Shown one piece after another: positions 6,906 through 13,959 of a stretch of 14,040 bases of DNA. Position 1 is the stretch's first letter; every line of letters begins with the position of its first letter. The position numbers and the translations under genes were made by a program. The DNA is from Acidobacteriaceae bacterium. Lineage in GTDB: Bacteria > Acidobacteriota > Vicinamibacteria > Vicinamibacterales > CAVVIG01. Location of the stretch: the NCBI GenBank assembly GCA_031274845.1, contig JAISPN010000056.1, positions 1 to 14,040 on the forward strand, written 5' to 3'. The notes under the pieces are model-generated. The model saw only the letters and a list, made by a program, of their open reading frames with translations. It was not told the origin of the DNA and searched no databases.

Positions 6906-8128
6906 CGACACATACCGTTCAAGTCACTGAGATGATCGCTGGCGGCGTCACGACGCCCAAGGGGTTCAAGGCCGCCGGCGTCTCCGCGGGCATCAAGAAA
7001 AAAGCGGGCGCGCTCGACCTCGCGCTGCTGGTCTCCGATCGCCCGGCAACCGCGTCAGCGGTGTTCACGACCAACCGCGCGCAGGCCGCGCCGGTGCTCG
7101 TCTCGCGCGAACACCTTGCCGCCTCTGGCGGTCAGATACGCGCCATCATCGCCAACGCTGGATGCGCGAATGCCTGCACCGGCGCTGAAGGACTACAGGT
7201 AGCGAAGCAGATGGCCAGCCTGGCGGCCAACGCTGTCGGATGTCCCGCGGATCAAGTGCTCGTGGCGTCGACCGGCGTCATCGGCGTCGCGCTGAACATC
7301 GGCAAGATCGAACGCGCGCTTCCGGCGGCAATGGCCGCGCTCGGCACGGATCAAGGCGCAAACGCCGCTCACGCCATCATGACGACCGATCCGTTTCCCA
7401 AGGAGACCGCGGTCCGCGTCACGATCGACGGCCACGATGTGTTCGTCGGCGGCATGGCCAAGGGCTCGGGCATGATCGAGCCGATGATGGCCACGATGCT
7501 CGGCTTCGTCACAACCGACGCGGCCGTGCCCAAGGCCATGCTCGACCGCGCGCTCAGCGAGGTGGTCAACGACACGTTCAACGCCATCACCGTCGACGGC
7601 GAGTGCTCGACAAACGATTGCGTGATGCTGCTCGCAAACGGCGCCAGCGCTGTCACGATCACAGACGCGAGCTACGCGGCGTTCACCGATGCGCTCCGCA
7701 CGGTGTGCCTGAAGCTGGCGCTCGGCATCGTGCGCGGTGGCGAGGGAGCCACCAAACTCATCACCGTCACGGTCACTGGCGCCGCCACCACAGCGGACGC
7801 ACGCACCGCGGCCAAAGCGATTGCCAATTCGCCGCTGGTAAAAACCGCGATCCACGGCGGCGATCCAAACTGGGGACGTCTCATCGCCGTTGCCGGACGC
7901 GCGGGCGTCGCGTTCGAACTCGAACGCGCGCGCGTCACGATCGGACCGATTGTGCTGTTCAGCGACGGCACACCGTTCGACGACGCCGCGCCGGAAGCCG
8001 CGGCGTACCTGAAGAACGACGACATCCTGGTTGCGGTCGATCTGGGCGCCGGACGCGACACCTCCACCGTCTGGACCTGCGACCTGACCGCCGAGTACGT
8101 GCGCATCAACGCAGAATATCGAACCTAA
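6902..8128 (+). CDS. argJ: Glutamate N-acetyltransferase / ornithine acetyltransferase (ArgJ)
   Basis: It moves the acetyl group from N-acetylornithine to glutamate, releasing ornithine and recycling acetate; some members also use acetyl-CoA. The chosen start is ATG 6902 (408 residues), which overlaps the argA stop as ATGA and gives the standard N-terminus GGVTTPKGFKAAGVSAGIKK. The reading frame stays open further upstream, but only as an overlap with argA. Seen: TTNRAQAAPV, IIANAGCANACTG (82-94), ASTGVIG, TTDPFPKE (161-168) and the self-cleavage site EPMMATMLGFVTTDA, where Thr198 becomes the nucleophile of the beta chain. The C-terminus YVRINAEYRT is characteristic. The expected chains are about 197 and 211 residues. 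No Shine-Dalgarno sequence is seen, so expression probably depends on coupling. Confidence 0.96.
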   Translation: MTTHTVQVTEMIAGGVTTPKGFKAAGVSAGIKKKAGALDLALLVSDRPATASAVFTTNRAQAAPVLVSREHLAASGGQIRAIIANAGCANACTGAEGLQVAKQMASLAANAVGCPADQVLVASTGVIGVALNIGKIERALPAAMAALGTDQGANAAHAIMTTDPFPKETAVRVTIDGHDVFVGGMAKGSGMIEPMMATMLGFVTTDAAVPKAMLDRALSEVVNDTFNAITVDGECSTNDCVMLLANGASAVTITDASYAAFTDALRTVCLKLALGIVRGGEGATKLITVTVTGAATTADARTAAKAIANSPLVKTAIHGGDPNWGRLIAVAGRAGVAFELERARVTIGPIVLFSDGTPFDDAAPEAAAYLKNDDILVAVDLGAGRDTSTVWTCDLTAEYVRINAEYRT

Positions 8129-8133
8129 CGTTC

Positions 8134-9096
8134 ATGCGAGACACCTCCGCCGCACCGAAGATCTCGAGAAACTTCCTGACGGTTCTCGATTTCGAGCCGT
8201 CCGATCTCGAACGCTGCCTCGCGCTGGCGGCGCAGGTCAAAGCCGACCGGTCGCTTGGCCGTCAGGCGCCGACCGCGCACGCGCTCGAAGGACGGCACAT
8301 CGCGATGCTCTTCGAGAAGGCGTCGCTTCGCACGCGAAGCACGTTCGAGATTGCGATCCGGGAACTCGGGGGCAACGTGATCGCCTTGCAGTCGGACGTC
8401 GCGCTCGGACAGCGCGAGCCGGTCGCCGATGTCGCCCGCAATCTGGAACGCTGGGTCGACGGCGTGGTCATCCGTACGTTCAAGCAGGAGATGCTCGAAG
8501 CCTTTGCCGCCGCCGCCCCTCGGCTGCACGTCATCAACGCGCTCAGCGACGAGACGCACCCGTGTCAGGCGCTCGCCGACATGCTCACGCTCACCGAGCA
8601 GCTGGGGACGTTGCGCGGACGCACGCTCGCGTACGTGGGCGACGGCAACAACGTCGCCGTGTCGCTCGCGCACGCCGCGGCGATGCTTGGCGTCCACGTC
8701 CACATCGCCAGCCCGGAGGGCTACCAGATTCCGCACAGCGCCGTGCAACAAGCCACCTCGGTGGCGCGCTTCGGCGCGCGGCTGCGGCTCTTCACCGACG
8801 CGGCCGACGCCGTTGCCGGCGCGGACGCGATCTACACCGACACGTGGACGTCGATGGGACAGGAAGCGGAAGCCGACGTGCGGCGGCCGGTGTTCGAGCC
8901 GTATCAGGTGAACGACGCGCTGATGTCGCTCGCCAGACCGGGCGCGCTGTTCATGCACTGCCTTCCGGCGCACCGCGGCGAAGAAGTGACGAGCGAGGTA
9001 TTCGAATCGACGGCCTCCGTGGTGTTCGATCAAGCGGAAAATCGCCTGCACTGCCAGAAGGCGCTGCTCGTGATGCTCGTCGCCGAAGCCCGCTAG
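8134..9096 (+). CDS. argF: Ornithine carbamoyltransferase (anabolic OTCase, ArgF)
   Basis: It makes citrulline from ornithine and carbamoyl phosphate, working in the cytoplasm as a trimer. The 320 residues are normal. Seen: the carbamoyl-phosphate loop KASLRTRST (62-70), THPCQALADMLT (141-152), VGDGNNVAVSLAH (168-180), TDTWTSMGQE with the ornithine-binding SMG (240-242) and HCLPAHRGEEV (275-285) with the catalytic Cys276. The start is ATG 8134, five bases after the argJ stop; the frame is open far upstream, but only within argJ. No Shine-Dalgarno sequence is visible. SMG, HCLP and the neighbouring ArgJ, which supplies free ornithine, argue against an acetylornithine carbamoyltransferase. It is the last arg gene of the operon. 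Confidence 0.96.
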   Translation: MRDTSAAPKISRNFLTVLDFEPSDLERCLALAAQVKADRSLGRQAPTAHALEGRHIAMLFEKASLRTRSTFEIAIRELGGNVIALQSDVALGQREPVADVARNLERWVDGVVIRTFKQEMLEAFAAAAPRLHVINALSDETHPCQALADMLTLTEQLGTLRGRTLAYVGDGNNVAVSLAHAAAMLGVHVHIASPEGYQIPHSAVQQATSVARFGARLRLFTDAADAVAGADAIYTDTWTSMGQEAEADVRRPVFEPYQVNDALMSLARPGALFMHCLPAHRGEEVTSEVFESTASVVFDQAENRLHCQKALLVMLVAEAR

Positions 9097-9107
9097 CCTA
9101 TCGCGCA

Positions 9108-9113
9108 TATAAT
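9108..9113 (+). promoter_or_regulatory. -10 box (TATAAT) before the acyl-CoA synthetase
   Basis: A perfect TATAAT lies in the 24-27 base gap after argF, ten bases before the ATG at 9124. No convincing -35 lies 16-18 bases upstream, inside the end of argF. If used, transcription would start near 9120, giving a nearly leaderless mRNA. Read-through from the arg operon is also possible. Confidence 0.45.
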
Positions 9114-9123
9114 TCCGGCGGTG

Positions 9124-10833
9124 ATGTCCCGACCGCTGCCGTGGCTGGCGCACTACGACGAGGGGGTGCCACACACGCTCGCGCCGTATCCGGATCGGAC
9201 GATTCTCGACTACATCGCCGACGCCGCCCGGACGAACCCTGATTCGCCAGCGCTCACCTTCAAAGGCACGCGCGTGTCGTACGGTCAGCTCGACCGGGAG
9301 AGCAGCGCCTTTGCCGCGGCGCTTCAGGCGCTCGGCGTCACGAAGGGCGACCGGGTCGCGTTGCTGCTCCCCAACTGCCCGCAGTTTTTCGTCGCCGAAA
9401 TCGCCGCGTGGAAAATCGGCGCGGTCGTCGCGCCGCTCAATCCGATTTACACCGATCGCGAACTCGAAGCACCGCTGCGCGAGCACGGCGTGCACACCAT
9501 CGTGACGCTGACACGGTTTTACGATCGCGTCCGCCGTCTGCAATCGTCAACGGGCGTCACGCACATCGTCGCGACGAACATCAAAGACTACTTCCCGCCG
9601 CTGCTGCGGCTGCTGTTCACGCTGCTGCGCGAAAAAAAAGACGGCGACCGCGTCACGATCGCGCCGGAGCATCACCAGTACAACGCGCTCCTGCGGCAGC
9701 ACCGCGATCAAAAAGCCACGGCCGAACCGATCAGCCCCGACGATCCCGCCGTGCTCCTGATGAGCGGCGGCACCACCGGCAGCGCCAAAGGGGTGCTTGG
9801 CACGCACCGCGCGTACGTCCACACGGGACTGCAACTTGCGGCCTGGACGAAATCGGTCGTCGGCCGAGGCGATACGCGCACCATGCTGCCGCTGCCGATG
9901 TTCCATGTCTACGCGAACGTCGGCGTGCAGGCGCATTGCTTCGTCACGGCCAACGCGCTCGTGCTCGTGCCGAACCCGCGCGATCTGCCCGATCTGCTCA
10001 AGACCATTCAGCGGGAAAAACCGAATGTCATCAACGGCGTGCCGACGCTCTACGTCGCCATGCTGAACCATCCCGACGTAAAGGCGGGCAAGATCGATTT
10101 CTCGCCGGTGAAGCTCTGCTTCTGCGGCGCGGCGGCGCTGCTCGCGGACACACGATCGCGCTTCGAACAGTTGACCGGCGGACACATCATCGAGGGGTAC
10201 TCGCTGACCGAAGCGATGATGGCGCTCTGCGTCAACCCGGTGATGGGCACGAACAAGATCGGTTCGGCCGGACTGCCGCTCCCCGACGTGCGCGTCGGCA
10301 TCGTGGACGCCGATGAAGGCACCGCGGAAATGCCGGCGGGTGAAGTCGGCGAGATCTGTTTTGCCGGCGCGCAGTTGATGACCGGTTTCTGGAACCGGCC
10401 CGACGAAACGGCCAGCGTCCTGCGCGATCGCAAAGGTCCGGACGGGAGCACCACGCGCTGGCTGCACACGGGCGATCTCGGCTATCTCGACGCCGACGGC
10501 TATCTCTTCATCGTCGATCGCAAGAAGGACCTCATTAAAACCAGCGGCTTTCAGGTCTGGCCGCGCGAGGTCGAAGAAGTACTCGCCACACATCCGGCGG
10601 TGCAGGAAGTTGGCGTGGCGGGCGTTCCCGACGAGCGGCGCGGCGAAGCGGTGAAGGCGTGGGTCGTGCTGCGCGCGGGCCAGACGGCCACCGAAGCGGA
10701 ACTGAGAGCGTTCTGCCGGGAGTCGCTGGCGCCCTACAAAGTCCCGGTCGCCATCGCGTTCCGTCCGGATCTGCCCAAGACGCTCATCGGCAAGGTGCTC
10801 CGCCGCGCGCTCAGAGAAGACATCGGCGCCTGA
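9124..10833 (+). CDS. Long-chain fatty-acid--CoA ligase (FadD-type acyl-CoA synthetase)
   Basis: It activates fatty acids with ATP to acyl-adenylate and then acyl-CoA, probably at the inner face of the membrane. It has 569 residues from ATG 9124; a GTG directly before it at 9121 would add one. Numbering from that GTG: AMP-binding loop MSGGTTGSAKG (214-224), GYSLTE (359-364), HTGDLGYLDADGYLFIVDR (449-467), the hinge RKKDLIKTSGFQV, and the C-terminal PKTLIGKVLRR with catalytic Lys558. A segment with hydrophobic stretches, DYFPPLLRLLFTLLREKKDG (156-175), is typical of one FadD subgroup and may bind the membrane. No Shine-Dalgarno sequence is seen; TATAAT lies ten bases before the ATG. It follows argF by under 30 bases, but its role (lipid degradation, or activation for envelope lipids) is unrelated to arginine. 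Chain-length preference cannot be read from the sequence. Confidence 0.9.
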   Translation: MSRPLPWLAHYDEGVPHTLAPYPDRTILDYIADAARTNPDSPALTFKGTRVSYGQLDRESSAFAAALQALGVTKGDRVALLLPNCPQFFVAEIAAWKIGAVVAPLNPIYTDRELEAPLREHGVHTIVTLTRFYDRVRRLQSSTGVTHIVATNIKDYFPPLLRLLFTLLREKKDGDRVTIAPEHHQYNALLRQHRDQKATAEPISPDDPAVLLMSGGTTGSAKGVLGTHRAYVHTGLQLAAWTKSVVGRGDTRTMLPLPMFHVYANVGVQAHCFVTANALVLVPNPRDLPDLLKTIQREKPNVINGVPTLYVAMLNHPDVKAGKIDFSPVKLCFCGAAALLADTRSRFEQLTGGHIIEGYSLTEAMMALCVNPVMGTNKIGSAGLPLPDVRVGIVDADEGTAEMPAGEVGEICFAGAQLMTGFWNRPDETASVLRDRKGPDGSTTRWLHTGDLGYLDADGYLFIVDRKKDLIKTSGFQVWPREVEEVLATHPAVQEVGVAGVPDERRGEAVKAWVVLRAGQTATEAELRAFCRESLAPYKVPVAIAFRPDLPKTLIGKVLRRALREDIGA

Positions 10834-10876
10834 GCCGATTTTCCCGCCGTCCACGCATTACCCAAGTGGAGGCGTT

Positions 10877-11587
10877 ATGTCCCGTATTCACTCTGCTGGT
10901 TCCGCAATCCACGTTCGCGCACAGACGAGCCTTCTGGCCAACACGGAAAGACGGCTGCTCGTCTGGATTGCCGGACGGCTGCCGCGCGTCGTCAATGCCG
11001 ACCATCTGTCCGCGCTTGGACTGTCGGCTATGGCCGGTGCCGGCTTCTCGTTCGGCCTGTTTCGCTACACCCCGAGGCTGGCGGCCGCCGGGGTCGTGAT
11101 GGCGCTCTCGGCCAACTGGTTCGGCGACAGCCTCGACGGAACCGTGGCGCGGGTGCGGCATCAGCAGCGGCCACGCTACGGCTACTACGTCGATCACGTG
11201 ATCGATGACGCGGGCACAACGACGCTCTTCGCGGGGCTGGCGCTCTCGCCGTTGATGCACCCTGTCATGGCGCTGGCCGTCCTCTCGGCGTATCTGCTCG
11301 TCTCCTCCGAGTCGTATCTCGCCACCAACGCCACCGGTGTCTTCCGGATGTCCTTTCTTGGATGGGGCCCCACGGAGCTCAGGCTGCTGCTCATCGCTGG
11401 CGCCATCAAAGCCGCCTCGTCACCGGTTGTAGACATCGCGGCTCTTGGCCGCGTCCGCCTCTTCGACGTGGGCGGCGTCGCCGCGCTCGGCGGGCTCCTC
11501 ATCGCCTTTGCCGTCTCCGCGATTCGCACGACGCGCGCGCTCTACATCGCCGAACGGATTCCGGTCGATACGCCGAGGGCGGCATGA
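10877..11587 (+). CDS. CDP-alcohol phosphatidyltransferase family membrane protein
   Basis: This integral membrane enzyme family transfers a phosphatidyl (or similar) group from a CDP-linked donor to an alcohol. It has 236 residues. Seen: the full family motif D84-x2-D87-G88-x2-A91-R92-x9-G102-x3-D106-x3-D110 (GDSLDGTVAR followed by GYYVDHVID), which coordinates the metal ions, and about five or six hydrophobic segments (around 45-60, 68-82, 112-125, 128-146, 165-185, 205-225). GGAGG ends four bases before the ATG at 10877. The acceptor alcohol cannot be told from the sequence; it lacks the signs that would single out PgsA or PssA. Its stop overlaps the start of the GtrA gene (ATGA), so the two probably work together on envelope lipid or glycan. 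It begins 43 bases after the acyl-CoA synthetase. Confidence 0.85.
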   Translation: MSRIHSAGSAIHVRAQTSLLANTERRLLVWIAGRLPRVVNADHLSALGLSAMAGAGFSFGLFRYTPRLAAAGVVMALSANWFGDSLDGTVARVRHQQRPRYGYYVDHVIDDAGTTTLFAGLALSPLMHPVMALAVLSAYLLVSSESYLATNATGVFRMSFLGWGPTELRLLLIAGAIKAASSPVVDIAALGRVRLFDVGGVAALGGLLIAFAVSAIRTTRALYIAERIPVDTPRAA

Positions 11588-12690
11588 CGCGGCGTCCGCT
11601 GGCCTTCCTCACCGTCGGCGCCGGAGGCTTCCTCGTGCAACTCTTTGTGCTCACCGCGCTGACGAGGCGGCACTGGCCGATCGCGGCGACGACGGCGCTG
11701 GCCGTTGAAGCGGCCGTGCTCGTGAACTTCTTCTGGCACGAACGATGGACCTGGCGCGATCGACGCGGATCGCGCGGACCACGCCTGCTTCAGTTTCACG
11801 TAACGAGCGGATTCCTCTCGGTTGCCGGAAATGTCGCCGTGACGCTGGCGCTCACGCGGATCGGCGTGCCGCTGCTCGTCGCCAACGCGGTTGCTGTCGC
11901 GGCCATGAGCGCCCTCAACTACGCCGCTGCCGATCGCTGGGTCTTCAGGCACGCGGATCACCCGCGCGCGGGACGGCGCGGCTCGCTCGGATCACGCCTC
12001 CCGCTTGCGTGCGGCCTCGCCGTGCTCGTCGCCACGACGAGCGACGCCGCGGAGCCAGGCGCCGCGACAATCGCCGCATGGCAGCGGCACATCGGCGGAA
12101 TCGAAGTGGCGCTGCCGCAACACGAAGCCGATCCGCCGCTCGACCTACCGATGGGCCGATCCGTGGACGTGCCCGGTGGAACCATTTACGAATGGCGCGG
12201 ATCGGTGAGACTGCGCAACACGTCGGTCGCGCAGGTCGTCGACGCGCTGACCACCCCAGGAACGCCGCCGCCGCAGGAGGACGTCATCGCCGCGCGCGTG
12301 TTGTCGAAAGACGGCCTGACGCTGCGGGTGTTTCTACGGCTCGTCAGACAAACGATTGTCACCGTCACGTACGACACCGAGCACGACGTGCGGTTCACCA
12401 TCCGCGCGCCGGATTTTGCGACGAGCCGCAGTATTTCCACCAGCATCGTTGAACACGACGGCGGGAACCGTGGATTTCTGTGGCGGCTGAATTCGTACTG
12501 GCGCTATCGCCAGACAGGCCGCGACGTGCAGGTCGATGTGTTGTCGGTGTCGTTGAGCCGGGAGATTCCATTCGTGCTGAAACCAATGGCCGGACCGATC
12601 GCGAATCGTATCGCCCGGGAGTCGCTCGTGCGCACGCTCAACGCGCTGCGCGACTTCATGGCGCAACAGACCGTCGAGCAGGATCACTGA
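11584..12690 (+). CDS. GtrA-like membrane domain fused to an exported SRPBCC-like domain
   Basis: The start is ATG 11584, overlapping the previous stop and preceded by GAGGG; 368 residues. Residues 5-120 match the GtrA family: four hydrophobic segments (about 6-27, 33-51, 70-90, 96-115) and the paired motifs NFFWHERWTWR (48-58) and NYAAADRWVFR (112-122). GtrA proteins are linked to flipping or handling lipid-linked sugars. A basic linker (128-138) leads to a fifth hydrophobic stretch, LPLACGLAVLVATTSDAAEP (139-158), that resembles a signal peptide with a cleavage site after DAA. The remainder, about 160-368, is soluble and resembles acidobacterial SRPBCC or START-like proteins, with GFLWRLNSYWRY (297-308) and a C-terminal helix from 332 on (MAGPIANRIARESLVRTLNA). 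No internal start codon with a ribosome site precedes the signal-like stretch, so one continuous polypeptide is expected, with its last domain outside the membrane. Confidence 0.75.
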   Translation: MTRRPLAFLTVGAGGFLVQLFVLTALTRRHWPIAATTALAVEAAVLVNFFWHERWTWRDRRGSRGPRLLQFHVTSGFLSVAGNVAVTLALTRIGVPLLVANAVAVAAMSALNYAAADRWVFRHADHPRAGRRGSLGSRLPLACGLAVLVATTSDAAEPGAATIAAWQRHIGGIEVALPQHEADPPLDLPMGRSVDVPGGTIYEWRGSVRLRNTSVAQVVDALTTPGTPPPQEDVIAARVLSKDGLTLRVFLRLVRQTIVTVTYDTEHDVRFTIRAPDFATSRSISTSIVEHDGGNRGFLWRLNSYWRYRQTGRDVQVDVLSVSLSREIPFVLKPMAGPIANRIARESLVRTLNALRDFMAQQTVEQDH

Positions 12691-12692
12691 CC

Positions 12693-13259
12693 GTGCGAGT
12701 CGTTCCCACCGATTTGCCTGGTGTCGTTGTGATCGAGCCTGTGGTGCACCGAGATGCGCGCGGATTCTTTTTTGAGTCGTATCACCTGGAGAAGTACCGC
12801 GAGGTGGGGATTGCCGGTCCGTTCGAGCAGGACAATCATTCGCGCTCGGTGCGCAGGACGATTCGCGGACTGCATCTGCAGGCTGGCCGGTACGCGCAAG
12901 GCAAGTTGGTGTGCGTCATTCAGGGCGAGATCTTCGACGTGGCGGTGGATGTCCGGCGCGGCTCGCCGACGTTCGGGCGCTGGGTCGGCATGACGCTCAG
13001 CGCGGACTCGTTTCGCCAGTGCTACATCCCGTCCGGCTTCGCGCACGGATTCGCCGTGCTGAGCGACATCGCCGAAGTCGAATACAAGTGCACGGCGCCA
13101 TACGATCCGGCGAGTGAAATCGGCATCGCCTGGAACGATCCGGCGCTCGCCATCGCGTGGCCGATCGACACGCCGATTCTCTCCGCGCGCGACGAGCATC
13201 ATCCGCCGCTGGCCGCGCTCTCAGGTCGGCTTCCCGTGTACGACGGCACAGGACTGTAA
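12693..13259 (+). CDS. rfbC: dTDP-4-dehydrorhamnose 3,5-epimerase family protein (RmlC/RfbC)
   Basis: It epimerises dTDP-4-keto-6-deoxyglucose at C3 and C5 on the way to dTDP-L-rhamnose for surface glycans, in the cytoplasm. The 188 residues fit the family. Seen: DARGFFFESY (21-30), FEQDNHSRS (44-52), TIRGLHLQ (56-63) with the catalytic His61, AQGKLVCVIQGEIFDVAVDVRRGSP (68-92), YIPSGFAHGFAVLS (111-124), Tyr131 and WNDP with Asp149, the expected partner of the histidine. The GTG start at 12693, two bases after the previous stop, gives the standard N-terminus; AGGA lies nine bases before it. No rmlA, rmlB or rmlD is near, so those would have to be encoded elsewhere. A related epimerase acting on another dTDP-sugar is possible. 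Confidence 0.9.
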   Translation: MRVVPTDLPGVVVIEPVVHRDARGFFFESYHLEKYREVGIAGPFEQDNHSRSVRRTIRGLHLQAGRYAQGKLVCVIQGEIFDVAVDVRRGSPTFGRWVGMTLSADSFRQCYIPSGFAHGFAVLSDIAEVEYKCTAPYDPASEIGIAWNDPALAIAWPIDTPILSARDEHHPPLAALSGRLPVYDGTGL

Positions 13260-13505
13260 GAACGCACGACGCCGGATGTGCGTGATGGTTTCAGGGCGTG
13301 CGCGCCGTCTCATCCAATGAACCGTCAGGCTGAAGTCGTGGCCGTCCATGTCGTTCCAGATGTGCCCATCTGCGCCACCAGTGACATCCAGTTGAAATAC
13401 CTCGAAGACCCACGGATGGAACGCCACATTCAGTCCAAAGAGATTGCGAGAGCAGACGCACCGGGACATGACTTCGTGACATGCTGATTGCCGAGGAGCT
13501 ACAGG
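13260..13505. other. Gap of lower GC without a convincing gene
   Basis: These 246 bases between rfbC and the secreted protein are visibly less GC-rich than the genes to the left. Short open frames exist on both strands but have no start signal or recognisable motif. The minus-strand frame across about 13310-13450 reads fairly protein-like (for example VAFHPWVFEVFQLDVTGG), which may be a gene remnant. A six-base stem (13262-13267 with 13278-13283) follows the rfbC stop but has no T tract. Confidence 0.4.
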
Positions 13506-13913
13506 ATGACGCGCAGGATTGCATCGCTTGCTGTGGTGGTCGTGAGCTTGTTCGCTAACCCGGCCTTGTCGCAAACAGCCAACGCGCCATCAGGCTCGGC
13601 CAAACGTCCCATCGTCGTGCGTATGCCACGGGGAACCAACACAGTGCAACTGAAAGGGGTGCTCGGTCAGGGGCGGGATTGCTGTGTGTACCGCTTCAGA
13701 GCCCGCGCCGGCCAGACGCTCACCTGGAGCATCAAGGGCGCGACCACGCGTCAGGCCTTTACCGCGCCGAACGGCGAGACCGACGGCGGACCCGAACTGC
13801 CGCCCTCGATTCCTCTGCCGGTGAGCGGCGATTATCTGTTTGCCGTTAGCCCGAACCTAATGGCCGAGGATGGGTTCGGGCCATTCACGCTAACGCTGAA
13901 ACTCGCGCTTTAA
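13506..13913 (+). CDS. Small secreted protein, beta-rich, function unknown
   Basis: It has 135 residues from ATG 13506, preceded by GAGGAG with an eight-base gap; a TTG six codons earlier is a worse start because it lies before this ribosome site. Seen: a signal peptide MTRRIASLAVVVVSLFANPALS with likely cleavage after Ser22, a short Ala/Ser/Pro linker, then a beta-rich domain of about 100 residues with TVQLKGVL, YRFRARAGQTLTWSIKG (62-78), SGDYLFAV (107-114) and FTLTLKL near the end. The pattern of a strand, an AxxGQxLxxxxxG turn and a final GDYxxxV strand resembles PPC-type beta-sandwich domains and some secreted lysozyme-inhibitor-like proteins; this is only a fold-level likeness. A Cys-Cys pair (59-60) is unusual for so small an exported protein. 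The gene seems to stand alone. Confidence 0.7.
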   Translation: MTRRIASLAVVVVSLFANPALSQTANAPSGSAKRPIVVRMPRGTNTVQLKGVLGQGRDCCVYRFRARAGQTLTWSIKGATTRQAFTAPNGETDGGPELPPSIPLPVSGDYLFAVSPNLMAEDGFGPFTLTLKLAL

Positions 13914-13959
13914 AGATTAGTCGGCTTATTCCCTTTTATAAGAACGTAGCCCGCCGTCC

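Noticed and set aside
7240..8133. Upstream extension of argF by 298 codons through argJ
   Set aside because: The extension is Arg/His-rich shadow sequence. OTCase homology begins just after ATG 8134 and the length from there is normal.
8134..9096. Acetylornithine carbamoyltransferase instead of OTCase
   Set aside because: The SMG and HCLP motifs and the presence of ArgJ, which releases free ornithine, fit ordinary ArgF.
8125..9543. 472-codon minus-strand open frame across argF and the start of the acyl-CoA synthetase
   Set aside because: It spans two unrelated genes in antisense, with Arg/Val/Gly-rich content and no recognisable domain.
9547..10854. 435-codon minus-strand open frame opposite the acyl-CoA synthetase
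   Set aside because: It is an antisense shadow; the plus strand has all acyl-CoA synthetase motifs in order.
13262..13283. Stem-loop after rfbC as a terminator
   Set aside because: It has a six-base stem with a ten-base loop and no T tract, which is too weak to call.
13221..13574. 117-codon minus-strand open frame over the end of rfbC and the start of the secreted gene
   Set aside because: It overlaps two better-supported plus-strand genes and no motif is recognised; kept only as a possible remnant in the gap.
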